From Streptomyces roseirectus (GTDB lineage: Bacteria; Actinomycetota; Actinomycetes; Streptomycetales; Streptomycetaceae): a DNA stretch of 64,000 bases. The first letter of the stretch is position 1. Each line of letters begins with the position of its first letter. The DNA lies in assembly GCF_014489635.1 (NCBI RefSeq), contig NZ_CP060828.1, positions 558,001 through 622,000 of the forward strand, in the 5' to 3' direction. The notes under the pieces are model-generated. The model ran no database searches and was not told where the DNA came from. It saw only the letters and a list, made by a program, of their open reading frames with translations. Positions 1-8,493 of this stretch are shown here, one piece after another. The position numbers and the translations under genes are program-made.

Positions 1-437
1 CGTTCGGCGCCGAGGAAGTCGCCGTCGTAGGTGGCGCACAGCGCGAACCCATCGGCGTCCAGGTGCTCGTGCGCGTAGTCGATCTCGGCCAGTGCGGCGT
101 CCACATCGGACAGCGGAAGGGCCGCGAGAAGACCGAAACGGGACGGATACCGCCGGACGACGGAGGCGCCGTGTTCGTTGGAGGCGCGGACGTCGGCGGG
201 AGCGGTGACCGTGACATCGGACAGCAACTGCATGTCGATGCCCAGCCGGTCCGTGTGGTCCAGCGCGGACAGGGGGTCCCAGGCCGTCGGGGCGCCGGGA
301 AGTGCGAAATGGGCGTGGACGTCGATCCAACCGATCCGGTGCGTGGAAGGGCCCTCTCCATAGTCGTTGAGGTGGCGGGGAGAGAGTAGGTCGCGGTCCG
401 GCTCACGGCGGAACGGTTGTGCCGGTTCCCGGAACAC
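1..437 (-). CDS. Amidohydrolase, ACMSD / 6-methylsalicylate-decarboxylase-like (partial, C-terminus off the window)
   Basis: Only the N-terminal part is present, because the gene runs off the left edge. The minus frame reads GWIDVHAHFALPGAPTAW, followed by a beta/alpha stretch with GIDMQLLSDV, RRYPSRFGLLAALPL and FALCATYDGDF. The DVHAHF motif is the first metal-binding HxH of the TIM-barrel amidohydrolases, in the subgroup of metal-dependent decarboxylases (ACMSD, 6-MSA and gamma-resorcylate decarboxylases). It lies divergent from the ring-hydroxylase remnant and the meta-cleavage genes, so a role in decarboxylating or hydrolysing an aromatic intermediate is plausible but inferred. The start is uncertain: the only nearby in-frame start is GTG at 437-435, which has no clear ribosome binding site and falls inside an operator-like repeat. 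A start about 40 codons later would need a non-standard codon. Confidence 0.75.
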   Translation of the reverse strand, partial: MFREPAQPFRREPDRDLLSPRHLNDYGEGPSTHRIGWIDVHAHFALPGAPTAWDPLSALDHTDRLGIDMQLLSDVTVTAPADVRASNEHGASVVRRYPSRFGLLAALPLSDVDAALAEIDYAHEHLDADGFALCATYDGDFLGAE

Positions 438-478
438 GCGCAGGGCCGGCAGAAACGCTGTGCCGGTTCCCGGAACAC
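418..478. promoter_or_regulatory. Two exact 20-bp direct repeats, each containing an 11-bp palindrome (operator pair)
   Basis: TGTGCCGGTTCCCGGAACAC occurs at 418-437 and again, without a mismatch, at 459-478. The centre-to-centre distance is 41 bp, about four helical turns. The core GTTCC-C-GGAAC is a perfect inverted repeat. The pair sits between the divergent amidohydrolase and ring-hydroxylase genes, where a pathway regulator would bind. No regulator gene is visible on this side of the window, so the binding protein is unknown. Confidence 0.6.
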
Positions 479-577
479 TCGCTTCGTCGGTGCGGCCCCC
501 CGCCCTAGCGTCTCCCATGCCACCAGCTCAGTCGGCGCCCTTGAATCGATCGGCGCGCCGCTCGACGAGGAGACGAG

Positions 578-1983
578 ATGGCCACTGACGCCTTTCCCTC
601 CCCTGCCCAAGCTCCGGAACGAGCCCCCGTACTGATCGTCCTCACCCGGCACCCGGGGCTCGCGCACACACCGCGCGCCCACATCACCGACCAGCGCACG
701 CTGGAGTTCCTCCTGACGATGGAGGGCCCGGAGGTCGCCCGTACGACCGCCTGGGGTGCGGGTCTGAAGGACCAGACCCGGTACCGGCGGGCGAGCCGGC
801 GCCTGCCGCTGAACCTCTTCCAGCACGAGCTGGAGCCGGTCCTGGCACAGGCCGCGCTCGCCACGGGCATGGTCGACCTGCCCCATGGCCACGAGTTCCT
901 GGACCTCACACAGGACGACGGCGGCGTCGACGCCACGGTTGTCGAACGGCGGTCGGGACACGAGTACACCGTCCGCGCGGACTACCTGGTCGGCGCCGAC
1001 GGAGCGAACAGCCGGGTGCTGAGCCGGATCGGCCTGTCGGTGCGCGGCGAAATGGACCTGGTCCCCCAGGTGTCCGCGTGGATCAAGGCGAACCTGACCC
1101 GCTACGTGGCCCACCGCCCCGGCGCGCTCTACTGGGCCGTCGACCCCGACTACGCGATGTGGACCGTGGTCAACGGCTTCGACGAATGGGTGGCCGGATG
1201 GTCGGTGCCGCGTGGCCACGTGCCGGACCACGACGAGGTCGTGGCCAAGATCCGGCACTCCGTCGGCGATCCGCGTCTCGCCGTCGAGATCAAGGCGGTG
1301 AGCACCTGGTCGATGAGCCACGCCGCGGCGGACCAGTACTCCGTGGGCCGGGTCTTCTGCATGGGCGACGCCGTCCACCGGCACCCGCCGGCGAACGCGC
1401 TGGGCAGCAACACCTCGATCGCCGACGGCTACGACCTCGCCTGGAAACCGCGTCTGGTGCTGACCGGAGTGGCCGACGCCTCGCTGCTCGACACGTGCTC
1501 CGCCGAACGCGCTCCGGCCGGGCGTCAGGTCGTCGACCGTGCGTTCACCTCCGTGGGCCAGTTCCAGAGCATCGGTGCCACCATCGGGCTCCGGCCGGAG
1601 ACGACTCAGGCCGAGAAGTGGGCCACGGTACGCGCGCTCGACGACGCCACGGACGACCGCGGCACCGTCGACGACCTGGAATACCGGCCCTCCACGGCGC
1701 GGAGGCCGCGGACCGCGCGTCGGCGCTGTACGGCCTGCTCGTCGTCGCCCGTGTGATCGGGTCTGACCGCGCCTACCGGGATCCGCTCGGTGAATGGGCG
1801 AGCGTGCGCGGCATCGAGGACGACGGCTGCCCGCTCGTCCGCCCCGACGGACACATCGCGTGGCGCGCCCGCTCCGGCTCCGATCCGGACGCCCTTCTCG
1901 ACGCCGTCGCCCGCACGCTCGGGATACCCGCCCCCAAGGGCGGCCGGGCCGCCGGAAAAACCTTCGCCACCGCACCTCACTGA
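578..1983 (+). pseudogene. Decayed FAD-dependent aromatic hydroxylase (TfdB/phenol-hydroxylase type)
   Basis: The middle of the protein clearly matches the class A flavoprotein phenol hydroxylases: HTPRAHITDQRTLEF, YLVGADGANSR (DG motif) and VFCMGDAVHRHPPANALGSN (GD motif). Three parts are missing. The first strand VLIV is followed directly by LTRHPG, so the GxGxxG FAD-binding loop and its helix (about 20 residues) are gone. More residues are missing after RTLEF. Near 1690 the frame breaks: the upstream frame stops at 1756, while the family C-terminus (CPLVRPDGHIAWRA, ending at 1983) continues in another frame, and the segment that normally joins them is absent. Total span is about 468 codons against roughly 590-600 in TfdB-like enzymes. 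Without the dinucleotide fold it should not bind FAD. The frameshift alone could be a sequencing error; the deletions are harder to explain that way. Confidence 0.85.
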
Positions 1984-2012
1984 CCATCCCCGACACCCTG
2001 AGGAGAAAGCAC

Positions 2013-2900
2013 ATGAACGTCTTCACATCGCTGGGCTACGTCGTGGTCCGCGGTTCACTCGACGACTGGTCCCGCTTCGCCACCAAGACCATCGGCGCAC
2101 AACCCGAGCCGTCCGCCGCGGGCGAACTGCGCCTGCGACTCGACGAGTACGCGTACCGCATCCTCATCGAGGACGGCGAGCCCGCGGGCCCCGCGTCCCT
2201 GGTGGCACTGGGCTTCACCGTCCCGGACGCGGCAGCGCTCGCCGACCTGGAAACCCACCTCGCATCCCGTGGCGTCCCGGTCCGCGAGGACGAGGACCTG
2301 CGAGCCCGCCGGGGCGTCGAGGGACTGCGGGTCTTCTCCGACCCCGAAGGCAACACGATCGAGGCCGTCCACGGCCTGCCGCTCGCCGGCACCCCGTTCA
2401 CGTCCCCGCTGGGCGTCCGTTTCGTCACCGGTGATCTGGGGGTCGGGCACGCCTTCATGAACAGTTCGGGTGACGCGCGCGAGGCCGCCGAGTTCTACCA
2501 GCGTGAGCTGGGATTCAAGCTGAGCGACACGATCTCGATGGCCGAGCTCGGAGTGGACGGGGACGGCTACTTCCTGCACTGCAACCCCCGGCATCACTCC
2601 GTCGGCTTCGGCCGCGGCATCGGCCCCACCCCGGGCATCGATCACCTCATGCTCGAAGTCTCCGACCTCACCACCGTCGGCCGCGTCATGGACACGATCA
2701 ACGATGATCCCGACCACATCATCGTCACGCTGGGCGAGCACACGAACGACCACATGACCTCGTTCTACGTGACCACGCCGTCGGGTTTCCAGATCGAGTA
2801 CGGCTGCGACGGCCTGGTGGTCGACGACGACACCTGGCAGGTCGCCCACTACGAGGCGATCAGCACCTGGGGCCACAAGTACATCGCGGCCGACGCCTGA
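2013..2900 (+). CDS. Extradiol ring-cleavage dioxygenase (VOC family, BphC/catechol 2,3-dioxygenase type)
   Basis: A 295-residue two-domain type I extradiol dioxygenase, which opens a catechol ring next to the hydroxyls using Fe(II) and O2. All the expected residues are in the C-terminal domain: iron ligands H146 (VGHAFMN), H211 (IDHLMLEV) and E262 (QIEYG), and second-sphere H195 (NPRHHSVGF), H247 (HTNDHM) and Y252 (SFYVTTPSG). These match the BphC set. The N-terminal domain has the fold without ligands, as in the family. ATG 2013 is chosen because AGGAGA lies 7 nt upstream. A longer in-frame extension starting at 1794 only overlaps the hydroxylase remnant. It is followed 27 nt later by the ring-fission hydrolase, so the two form an operon. 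The substrate is not readable from sequence; a substituted catechol made by the now broken hydroxylase is the natural guess. Confidence 0.9.
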   Translation: MNVFTSLGYVVVRGSLDDWSRFATKTIGAQPEPSAAGELRLRLDEYAYRILIEDGEPAGPASLVALGFTVPDAAALADLETHLASRGVPVREDEDLRARRGVEGLRVFSDPEGNTIEAVHGLPLAGTPFTSPLGVRFVTGDLGVGHAFMNSSGDAREAAEFYQRELGFKLSDTISMAELGVDGDGYFLHCNPRHHSVGFGRGIGPTPGIDHLMLEVSDLTTVGRVMDTINDDPDHIIVTLGEHTNDHMTSFYVTTPSGFQIEYGCDGLVVDDDTWQVAHYEAISTWGHKYIAADA

Positions 2901-2927
2901 ACCACCGCCCGGGACGAGAGGAAAGCC

Positions 2928-3794
2928 ATGCCCACGACCGAGGCCCTGACCGAATCGGCGACCAGCAAGTACGTCCGGACGGCCAAGTGGAAGCTGCACT
3001 ACAACGAGGCCGGTGACGGTCACCCACTGATCCTGCTGCACGGCGGGGGAGCCGGCGCCAGTGGCTGGAGCAACTTCTCGAGCAACATCGGCTTCTTCGC
3101 GCGCCACTACCGTGTGTTCGCCTTCGACATGCCCGGCTGGGGCAAGAGCGACACGGCCGTGCCGGGCGACCGCGACCACGTGGAGGCGCTGGAACTGGCA
3201 CTGGACGCCCTCGAACTGGACCAGGTCGCCATCGTCGGCAACTCGCTGGGCGGAAGGACGGCGCTCCGGTTCGCGGCGCACCATCCCGAGCGCGTCAGCC
3301 ACCTGATCCCGATGGGCGCCCCTGCCCCAGGGGTCAACGTGCTCGGCCCGCCCAACGACAAGACGGACGGAATCCTCCCCTTGGTACGCGCCTATTTCGA
3401 CCCGTCGCCGGAGAACTTCCAGGCGATGGTCGCGGCGTTCGCGTACGACCCGGCGCTCGCCGAGGACGCCGACCTCGCCCGCCGGCGGTCGGAGGCCGCG
3501 CTCGCCCGCCCCGACCATCTGGAGAACATGAGGCTCTCGCTACCCAGCGGAGATCTCAATGGCCCGCCGCAGCTGTTCCAGGCCCTTCCGCCGTTGCTGG
3601 CCGAGCTCACCGTGCCCACGCTCATCGTGCAAGGGCGGAACGACCGCGCCGTCCACTTCGAGAACGCGCTGCGGCTGATGGCGATGATTCCGTCCTCCCG
3701 GCTGTACCTCATCAACAACTGCGGCCACTGGGCGCAGATGGAACACCCCGAGGAGTTCAACCGCGTCGTGCACGAGTTCATCTCCGCGCACTGA
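2928..3794 (+). CDS. Alpha/beta hydrolase, meta-cleavage product C-C hydrolase (BphD/HsaD/MhpC-like)
   Basis: The 288 residues show a full alpha/beta-hydrolase core: oxyanion-hole motif HGGGAGASGW (38-47), nucleophile elbow GNSLGG with S106, acid D239 (QGRNDR) and H267 (NNCGHWAQ). The HGGGAGASGWSNF stretch and the GNSLGG elbow are typical of hydrolases that cleave 2-hydroxy-6-oxo-dienoates from extradiol ring fission. The start ATG has GAGG 6 nt upstream. It directly follows the extradiol dioxygenase, so the two would act in sequence: ring opening, then C-C cleavage to a 2-hydroxypentadienoate and an acid. The later pathway steps (hydratase, aldolase) are not in this window. A strong hairpin follows 7 nt after the stop. 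Confidence 0.88.
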   Translation: MPTTEALTESATSKYVRTAKWKLHYNEAGDGHPLILLHGGGAGASGWSNFSSNIGFFARHYRVFAFDMPGWGKSDTAVPGDRDHVEALELALDALELDQVAIVGNSLGGRTALRFAAHHPERVSHLIPMGAPAPGVNVLGPPNDKTDGILPLVRAYFDPSPENFQAMVAAFAYDPALAEDADLARRRSEAALARPDHLENMRLSLPSGDLNGPPQLFQALPPLLAELTVPTLIVQGRNDRAVHFENALRLMAMIPSSRLYLINNCGHWAQMEHPEEFNRVVHEFISAH

Positions 3795-3801
3795 CCCCCT
3801 C

Positions 3802-3841
3802 GGAACGGGCGGTCCGCACGAGCGTGCGCGCCGCCCGTTCC
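3802..3841 (+). terminator. Strong two-tier hairpin after the meta-cleavage operon
   Basis: GGAACGGGCGG at 3802-3812 pairs perfectly with CCGCCCGTTCC at 3831-3841, and CGCAC/GTGCG can form an inner stem. There is no T run, which is usual for Streptomyces terminators. It separates the hydrolase from the aldo/keto reductase, so the latter may have its own promoter. Confidence 0.65.
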
Positions 3842-3974
3842 TGCTGGAACGCGCCCGGCTCCACAACCGAGCCTGCCATCCCCGTCACGCCGAGCCGTAC
3901 GTCGTCGGCCACGTCAACGGCCCGCACCCCGACCGGACCTGAACCCGTACCTCCGTACCGAAGGTAGACCCTCC

Positions 3975-4958
3975 GTGAAAACAAGGACCATCGGACAACT
4001 CCGAGTCTCCGCCGTCGGACTGGGAACCATGGGCTTCAGCCATGGTTTCGGCCCGGCAACGAGCGAACCTGAGGCCGTCGGCGTGATCCGCAAGGCGTTC
4101 GACCTGGGCTGCACCTTCTTCGACACCGCGGAGGTCTATGCCGACGGTGCCAACGAACGCCTCGTCGGCCGCGCGCTGGCGCCCATCCGCGACCAGGTCG
4201 TCCTCGCGACCAAGTTCTACCTGGACGGCTCTCATACCCGCCCTGAGCTGGGCCGGCTGATCCGCGCCCACCTGGAGGCGTCCCTGTCCCGGCTCGGCGC
4301 CGACCATGTCGAGCTGTACTACCAGCACCGGGTGCCCGACTCGATCCCCGTGGAGGACGTCGCGGCCGTCATGGGCGAACTGATCGCCGAGGGCAAGATC
4401 CTCGGCTGGGGCCAGTCCCAGGCCACCGAGGAACAGATCCGCCGCGCCCACGCCGTCACGCCGCTGACGGCCGTGCAGAGCGAGTACTCGATCATGGAGC
4501 GGATGTGGGAGCGGGACGTCATCCCCGCCTGCGAGGAACTCGGCATCGGTTTCGTCCCCTTCAGCCCCCTCGCCTACGGCTTCCTCGCCGGCAAGGTCTC
4601 GGCCGACGACACCTACACCGGGGACGACGCCCGCAGGGTCATCACCCGCTTCCACAAGGACAACGTTCGCGCCAACCAGCCCCTCGTGGACCTCCTCACC
4701 GGCTTCGCGGACCAGAAGGGATCCACTCCGGCACAGATCTCGCTGGCCTGGATGCTGCACAAGAAGGACTTCATCGTGCCCATCCCCGGTTCCCGCAAGC
4801 TCCACCGCGTCCAGGAGAACTTGGACGCCGCCGAACTCGACCTCACCGACGAAGAGTTCGCCCGGATCGAGAACGAGCTGGCGAAGATCGAGATCCACGG
4901 CAACCGGACCGACGAGGACGTCATGAGCCTCAAAAAGCTCCTTGAGACCGATCAATGA
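3975..4958 (+). CDS. Aldo/keto reductase (AKR)
   Basis: A 327-residue (alpha/beta)8 NADPH-dependent oxidoreductase. The catalytic tetrad is visible: D50 (FFDTAEVY), Y55, K80 (VLATKF) and H118 (YYQHRVP). The C-terminal IVPIPGSRKLHRVQENL is the cofactor phosphate-binding segment (the usual PGTxxxxxxxEN pattern). The start is GTG 3975, the only candidate that keeps the usual KTRTIGQLRVSAVGLGTMG N-terminus; an AAGG lies 10 nt upstream. It follows the meta-cleavage operon on the same strand but is separated by a strong hairpin. It may reduce an aldehyde or ketone from the ring-fission pathway, but AKRs of this type are common and the substrate cannot be inferred. Confidence 0.88.
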   Translation: MKTRTIGQLRVSAVGLGTMGFSHGFGPATSEPEAVGVIRKAFDLGCTFFDTAEVYADGANERLVGRALAPIRDQVVLATKFYLDGSHTRPELGRLIRAHLEASLSRLGADHVELYYQHRVPDSIPVEDVAAVMGELIAEGKILGWGQSQATEEQIRRAHAVTPLTAVQSEYSIMERMWERDVIPACEELGIGFVPFSPLAYGFLAGKVSADDTYTGDDARRVITRFHKDNVRANQPLVDLLTGFADQKGSTPAQISLAWMLHKKDFIVPIPGSRKLHRVQENLDAAELDLTDEEFARIENELAKIEIHGNRTDEDVMSLKKLLETDQ

Positions 4959-4995
4959 GCGACAGGCACATCGACTCACTCGGGGGGACGTGTAA

Positions 4996-5025
4996 GCGCT
5001 GCGATGAAGGCGACGAAGGCAGCGC
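4996..5025. terminator. Weak inverted repeat between convergent genes
   Basis: GCGCTGC (4996-5002) pairs with GCAGCGC (5019-5025) across a 16-nt loop. It lies between the convergent aldo/keto reductase and serine dehydratase genes, the right place for a bidirectional terminator, but the stem is short. Confidence 0.3.
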
Positions 5026-5059
5026 CGGGTAGTGGACGTGCTGGTCAGGGCCATTTTCC

Positions 5060-6427
5060 TCAGCACTCGATGACGTTGACGGCGAGGCCGCCGCGCGCCG
5101 TCTCCTTGTACTTGACCTTCATGTCGGCGCCGGTCTCCTTCATCGTCTTGATGACCTTGTCGAGCGACACGTGGTGGCGGCCGTCCCCGCGCAGCGCCAT
5201 CCGTGCGGCGGTGACGGCCTTGACGGCGGCCATGCCGTTGCGTTCGATGCAGGGGATCTGGACGAGCCCGCCGACGGGGTCGCAGGTGAGGCCGAGGTTG
5301 TGTTCCATGCCGATCTCGGCGGCGTTCTCGACCTGCTCGGGGGAGCCGCCGAGGACTTCGGCGAGGGCGCCGGCGGCCATGGAGCAGGCGGAGCCGACCT
5401 CGCCCTGGCAGCCGACCTCGGCGCCGGAGATGGACGCGTTCTCCTTGAACAGCATCCCGATGGCGCCGGCGGCGAGCAGGAAGCGGACGACGCCGTCCTC
5501 GTCGGCGCCGGGCACGAAGTTGATGTAGTAGTGCAGGACGGCCGGGATGATGCCGGCGGCGCCGTTCGTGGGGGCCGTGACCACGCGCCCGCCCGCCGCG
5601 TTCTCCTCGTTCACCGCCATCGCGTACAGCGTGATCCACTCCATCGAGCGGGCCAACGGATCGCCCTCGGCACGGAGTTGACGGGCCGTCATGGCGGCGC
5701 GGCGCCGCACGCGCAGTCCGCCCGGCAGGATGCCCTCGACGGACATGCCCCGCGCGACGCACGCCTGCATGACCCGCCAGATGCCGAGCAGCCCGGCGCG
5801 GACCTCGGGCTCGCCGCGCCAGGACAGCTCGTTCTCCAGCATCAGCGAGGACACGGACAGTCCCGTCTCCCTGGTCAGCCGCAGCAGTTCGTCGCCCGTG
5901 CTGAAGGGGTACTTGAGGACGGTGTCGTCGAGTTTGACGCGGTCGGCGCCCGCGGCCTCCTCGTCGACGACGAAACCGCCGCCCACCGAGTAGTACGTCC
6001 GGCACAGCACCTCGGCGCCCCCGGCGCCGTACGCCCACAGGGTCATGCCGTTGGCGTGGTACGGAAGTGCCTTGCGGCGGTGGAGGATCAGGTCGTCGTC
6101 GAAGGAGAACGGGATCGCGCGCTCGCCCGACAGGCGCAGGGAACCGGTGGACTTGATGTTCTCGACGCGCTGGTCGGCCGTCTCGACGTCGACCGTGTGC
6201 GGTTCGTCGCCCTCAAGTCCGAGGAGGACGGCCTTCGGAGTGCCGTGCCCGTGTCCGGTCGCGCCGAGGGAGCCGTACAACTCGGCGCGGACGGCGGTGA
6301 CTTCGCCGAGCAGGTCGGCGTCGCGCAGGCGGTGGACGAACATGCGGGAGGCGCGCATCGGGCCGACGGTGTGGGAGCTGGAGGGGCCGATGCCGACGGA
6401 GAACAGGTCGAAGACGCTGATGGCCAC
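5060..6427 (-). CDS. sdaA: L-serine ammonia-lyase (L-serine dehydratase), iron-sulfur type
   Basis: A 455-residue single-chain enzyme that deaminates L-serine to pyruvate and ammonia using a [4Fe-4S] cluster. The N-terminal beta domain carries the diagnostic [15 protein letters not shown], and the alpha domain has the cluster region with [15 protein letters not shown] and [18 protein letters not shown] 6427 is chosen because GGGAGACGG lies just upstream and the protein then begins at the family N-terminus ([11 protein letters not shown]); the frame stays open about 70 bases further but adds an unrelated tail. It is divergent from an IclR regulator, an arrangement often seen where serine/glycine catabolism is induced by its pathway. 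A promoter-like TTGCAC (6482-6477), 18 bp, TTACAG reads toward the gene and overlaps the repeated TTGCG sites. Confidence 0.93.
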   Translation of the reverse strand: MAISVFDLFSVGIGPSSSHTVGPMRASRMFVHRLRDADLLGEVTAVRAELYGSLGATGHGHGTPKAVLLGLEGDEPHTVDVETADQRVENIKSTGSLRLSGERAIPFSFDDDLILHRRKALPYHANGMTLWAYGAGGAEVLCRTYYSVGGGFVVDEEAAGADRVKLDDTVLKYPFSTGDELLRLTRETGLSVSSLMLENELSWRGEPEVRAGLLGIWRVMQACVARGMSVEGILPGGLRVRRRAAMTARQLRAEGDPLARSMEWITLYAMAVNEENAAGGRVVTAPTNGAAGIIPAVLHYYINFVPGADEDGVVRFLLAAGAIGMLFKENASISGAEVGCQGEVGSACSMAAGALAEVLGGSPEQVENAAEIGMEHNLGLTCDPVGGLVQIPCIERNGMAAVKAVTAARMALRGDGRHHVSLDKVIKTMKETGADMKVKYKETARGGLAVNVIEC

Positions 6428-6457
6428 GGTTACCGTCTCCCGACCTTGTTCCCTGTA

Positions 6458-6615
6458 ACGCAACAACATGCGTGATGTGCAACATGGTTTCGCCACCTCG
6501 GCGCCTTGTCAAGAAGTGCGGGCTTCCTGCGGGCCTTCTCGCGGACCGGGCGGCGCGACTTTCCCAGTCCGCCCCTATAGTTGCGCTATGGGCAACCACT
6601 CAGCGGACAACGCAA
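6458..6615. promoter_or_regulatory. sdaA-iclR intergenic region with repeated GTTGCG/CGCAAC half-sites and a leaderless iclR promoter
   Basis: CGCAAC or GCAAC occurs at 6459-6464, 6479-6483, 6592-6596 and 6610-6615, and GTTGCG at 6580-6585. TTGC-7 nt-GCAA forms an inverted repeat across the iclR start codon (6581-6595). The sites flank both divergent promoters, as expected for autoregulation plus control of sdaA. On the plus strand TATAGT (6576-6581) stands 6 nt before the iclR ATG, so that transcript probably has no leader. Confidence 0.45.
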
Positions 6616-7373
6616 CAACGGGCGGGGTGCAGTCGGTCGACCGTGCCGTCACCGTCCTGGAAACCCTCGCCCAGCGCGGGGACGCGGGCGTCAGCGAGAT
6701 CGCCGTCGTGCTCGACGTCCACAAGTCCACCGCGTTCCGGCTGCTCGGGGCGCTGGAGTCGCGCGGGCTCGTCGAGCAGACCGCCGACCGGGGCAAGTAC
6801 CGGCTCGGTTTCGGGCTCGTGCGCCTCGCGGGCGCCGTCACCAGCCGCCTCGACATCACCCAGCAGGGCAGACCGGTGTGCGAACGGCTCGCCGAGGAGT
6901 TCGGCGAGACCGTCAACATCGCCGTCCTCCAGGAGCACTACGCCGTCAACCTCTGCCAGGTGCGCGGCCCCGGCGCCGTCGGCGCGCACAACTGGGTCGG
7001 CCGGCTCACCCCGCCGTACGCGACCTCCAGCGGCAAGGTCCTGCTGGCCCACCTGAGCCGCCGGGAGCGGGCCGCCGTCCTCGAATCGGCCCGGCTGAAA
7101 CCGCTCACCGCGCACACGCTGACCAGCGTCGCGGGGCTGGAGCGCGACCTCGACCAGGTGCGCGGGCGCGGGTACGCCGTGACGCTGGAGGAGCTTGAGG
7201 TCGGGCTGCACGCCATGGCGGCGCCGGTCCGTTCGCACAGCGGCGAGGTCATCGCGGCGCTCAGCGCGTCCGGCCCGGCCTACCGCTTCACCGAGGCGCG
7301 CATCCATGAGCTCGCGCCGGTGCTGGTGGAGGGGGCGGCGGAGATCAGCAGCCGTATGGGGCACGCCGGTTGA
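6588..7373 (+). CDS. IclR-family transcriptional regulator, probable regulator of sdaA
   Basis: 261 residues. The winged helix-turn-helix is in the first 75 residues (GVQSVDRAVTVLETLAQ, then VLDVHKSTAFRLLGALE and the KYRLGFGLVRL wing). It is followed by the IclR effector-binding domain (VNIAVLQEHYAVNL, PYATSSGKVLLAHL, and RGRGYAVTLEELEVGLHAMAAPV near the C-terminus). ATG 6588 is used because a TATAGT -10 element lies 6 nt upstream with no ribosome binding site, the leaderless pattern. A longer frame from 6468 would include the promoter. The divergent neighbour is sdaA, so it probably senses serine, glycine or a product and controls that gene. No effector can be read from the sequence. Confidence 0.9.
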   Translation: MGNHSADNATTGGVQSVDRAVTVLETLAQRGDAGVSEIAVVLDVHKSTAFRLLGALESRGLVEQTADRGKYRLGFGLVRLAGAVTSRLDITQQGRPVCERLAEEFGETVNIAVLQEHYAVNLCQVRGPGAVGAHNWVGRLTPPYATSSGKVLLAHLSRRERAAVLESARLKPLTAHTLTSVAGLERDLDQVRGRGYAVTLEELEVGLHAMAAPVRSHSGEVIAALSASGPAYRFTEARIHELAPVLVEGAAEISSRMGHAG

Positions 7374-7402
7374 GGCACGCCGGCCGGGTCACGTCCGCCG
7401 TG

Positions 7403-8395
7403 TCACCCGGCCGGCTCCAGCCGCACCACGATGCTCTTGGACGTCGGCGTGTTGGACGTGTCGGCCGTCGAGTCGAGCGGGACGAGGACGTTCGTCTCCG
7501 GGAAGTAGGCCGCGCAGCAGCCCCGCCCACTCGCTGACCAGGTTCACCGAGTCCCCGTCGGACAGGCCGCGTTCGGCCAGGTCGTCGGGGTGCACGAAGA
7601 TCACGCGGCGGCCCTGGCTGATGCCCCGGGTAGCGGTCGTCGAGGCCGTAGATCGTGGTGTTGTACCGGTCGTGGCTGCGCAGGGTCTGGAGCAGCAGCC
7701 GGCCTCGCGGAACCCTGGGCGCCTCAAGGCGGTTGACGGTGGAGTTGGCCTTGCCGGTCGCCGTGGGGAAGCGGCGTTCGTCGCGGGGCGCGTGCGGCAG
7801 GGTGAAGCCGCCGGGGCGCCGTACGCGGGCGTTGAAGTCCTCGAAGTCCGGGACGACCCGGGCGATGCCGTCGCGGACCGCGTCGTAGTCCGCCTCGAAC
7901 TCCGCCCAGGGCACGACGTCCTCGTCGCCGAACAGCGCGCCGCCGAGGCGGCAGACCAGGGACGGTTCGGACAGCAGGTGCGCGGACGCGGGCGGCAGGT
8001 ACGGCCGAGGAGAGGGAGGGTCAGCGCCTCGCGTCCGCAGACGGCGTGCGAGCGGTTGAGCTTGGTGGACACTTGGACGGTCAACCGGCAGCCCCGCAGG
8101 GCCTGTTCGGTCACGTCGGCGCCGGGGGCGGCCGAGGCGAAGAACTCCCTTGTCGCCCGGCGGACGGTGGCCTCCTCCGCCACCGCCTTCGCCCCGTTCT
8201 CGCGGAACTCCGCCGGACTGCGGTGCTCACCCTCCGGCCACGCGCACCCCGGGCAGTCGAACCCCGTTCTGGTTCACCTTCAGCAGCGTCAACGCGGTAC
8301 GCCGCACGCCCATCTGCTCCTGCCCCATCCTCAGCACATGCGTCACCGCCGGAATCCCGGCATCCCACTGCTTGGGCTCACCGACCTTGAGCACT
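7403..8395 (-). pseudogene. Remnant of an FdhF/YdeP-type molybdopterin oxidoreductase
   Basis: Read from right to left, the fragments follow the order of this family. The N-terminal piece is KVGEPKQWDAGIPAVTHVLR, then RRTALTLLKVNQNG; a frameshift near 8260 gives FDCPGCAWPEGEHRSPAEF and NGAKAVAEEATVRR. A large internal deletion then joins REFFAS to a distal piece with VQVSTKLNRSHAVCGREAL. Further frameshifts separate VPWAEFEADYDAVRDGIARV, LLLQTLRSHDRYNTTIYGLD, GISQGRRVIFVHPDDLAER and the C-terminus TNVLVPLDSTADTSNTPTSK. The remnant is about 1.0 kb against roughly 2.2-2.3 kb for the intact gene, with at least four frame changes. Most of the molybdenum-cofactor domain is gone, so it cannot be functional. 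It lies between intact genes and no mobile element is visible. Confidence 0.88.
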
Positions 8396-8493
8396 CAAGT
8401 CGCGCATTACGACTCTCATCGCACTGAATGCAACGTCAATGCGAAACGGGCGCTACCCCTTGTCAAGAACGCGCGATCGGTCCAAGGTCAGCC

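Noticed and set aside
1078..1983. A separate 301-residue gene in a second frame
   Set aside because: Its first 200 codons are an out-of-frame shadow of the hydroxylase. Only the last 80 or so codons are protein-like, and they are the displaced C-terminus of the pseudogene.
1794..2012. N-terminal extension of the extradiol dioxygenase
   Set aside because: The extension is Arg-rich, out of frame with the hydroxylase C-terminus it overlaps, and the family N-terminus and ribosome binding site fit ATG 2013.
4996..5025. A glycine riboswitch or T-box near sdaA
   Set aside because: The inverted repeat is on the 3' side of sdaA, and the 5' leader of sdaA is too short and lacks conserved riboswitch elements.
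7195..8427. A 410-codon plus-strand gene
   Set aside because: The frame crosses the end of iclR and the antisense of the oxidoreductase pseudogene, and its sequence is Arg/Ser-rich without any motif.
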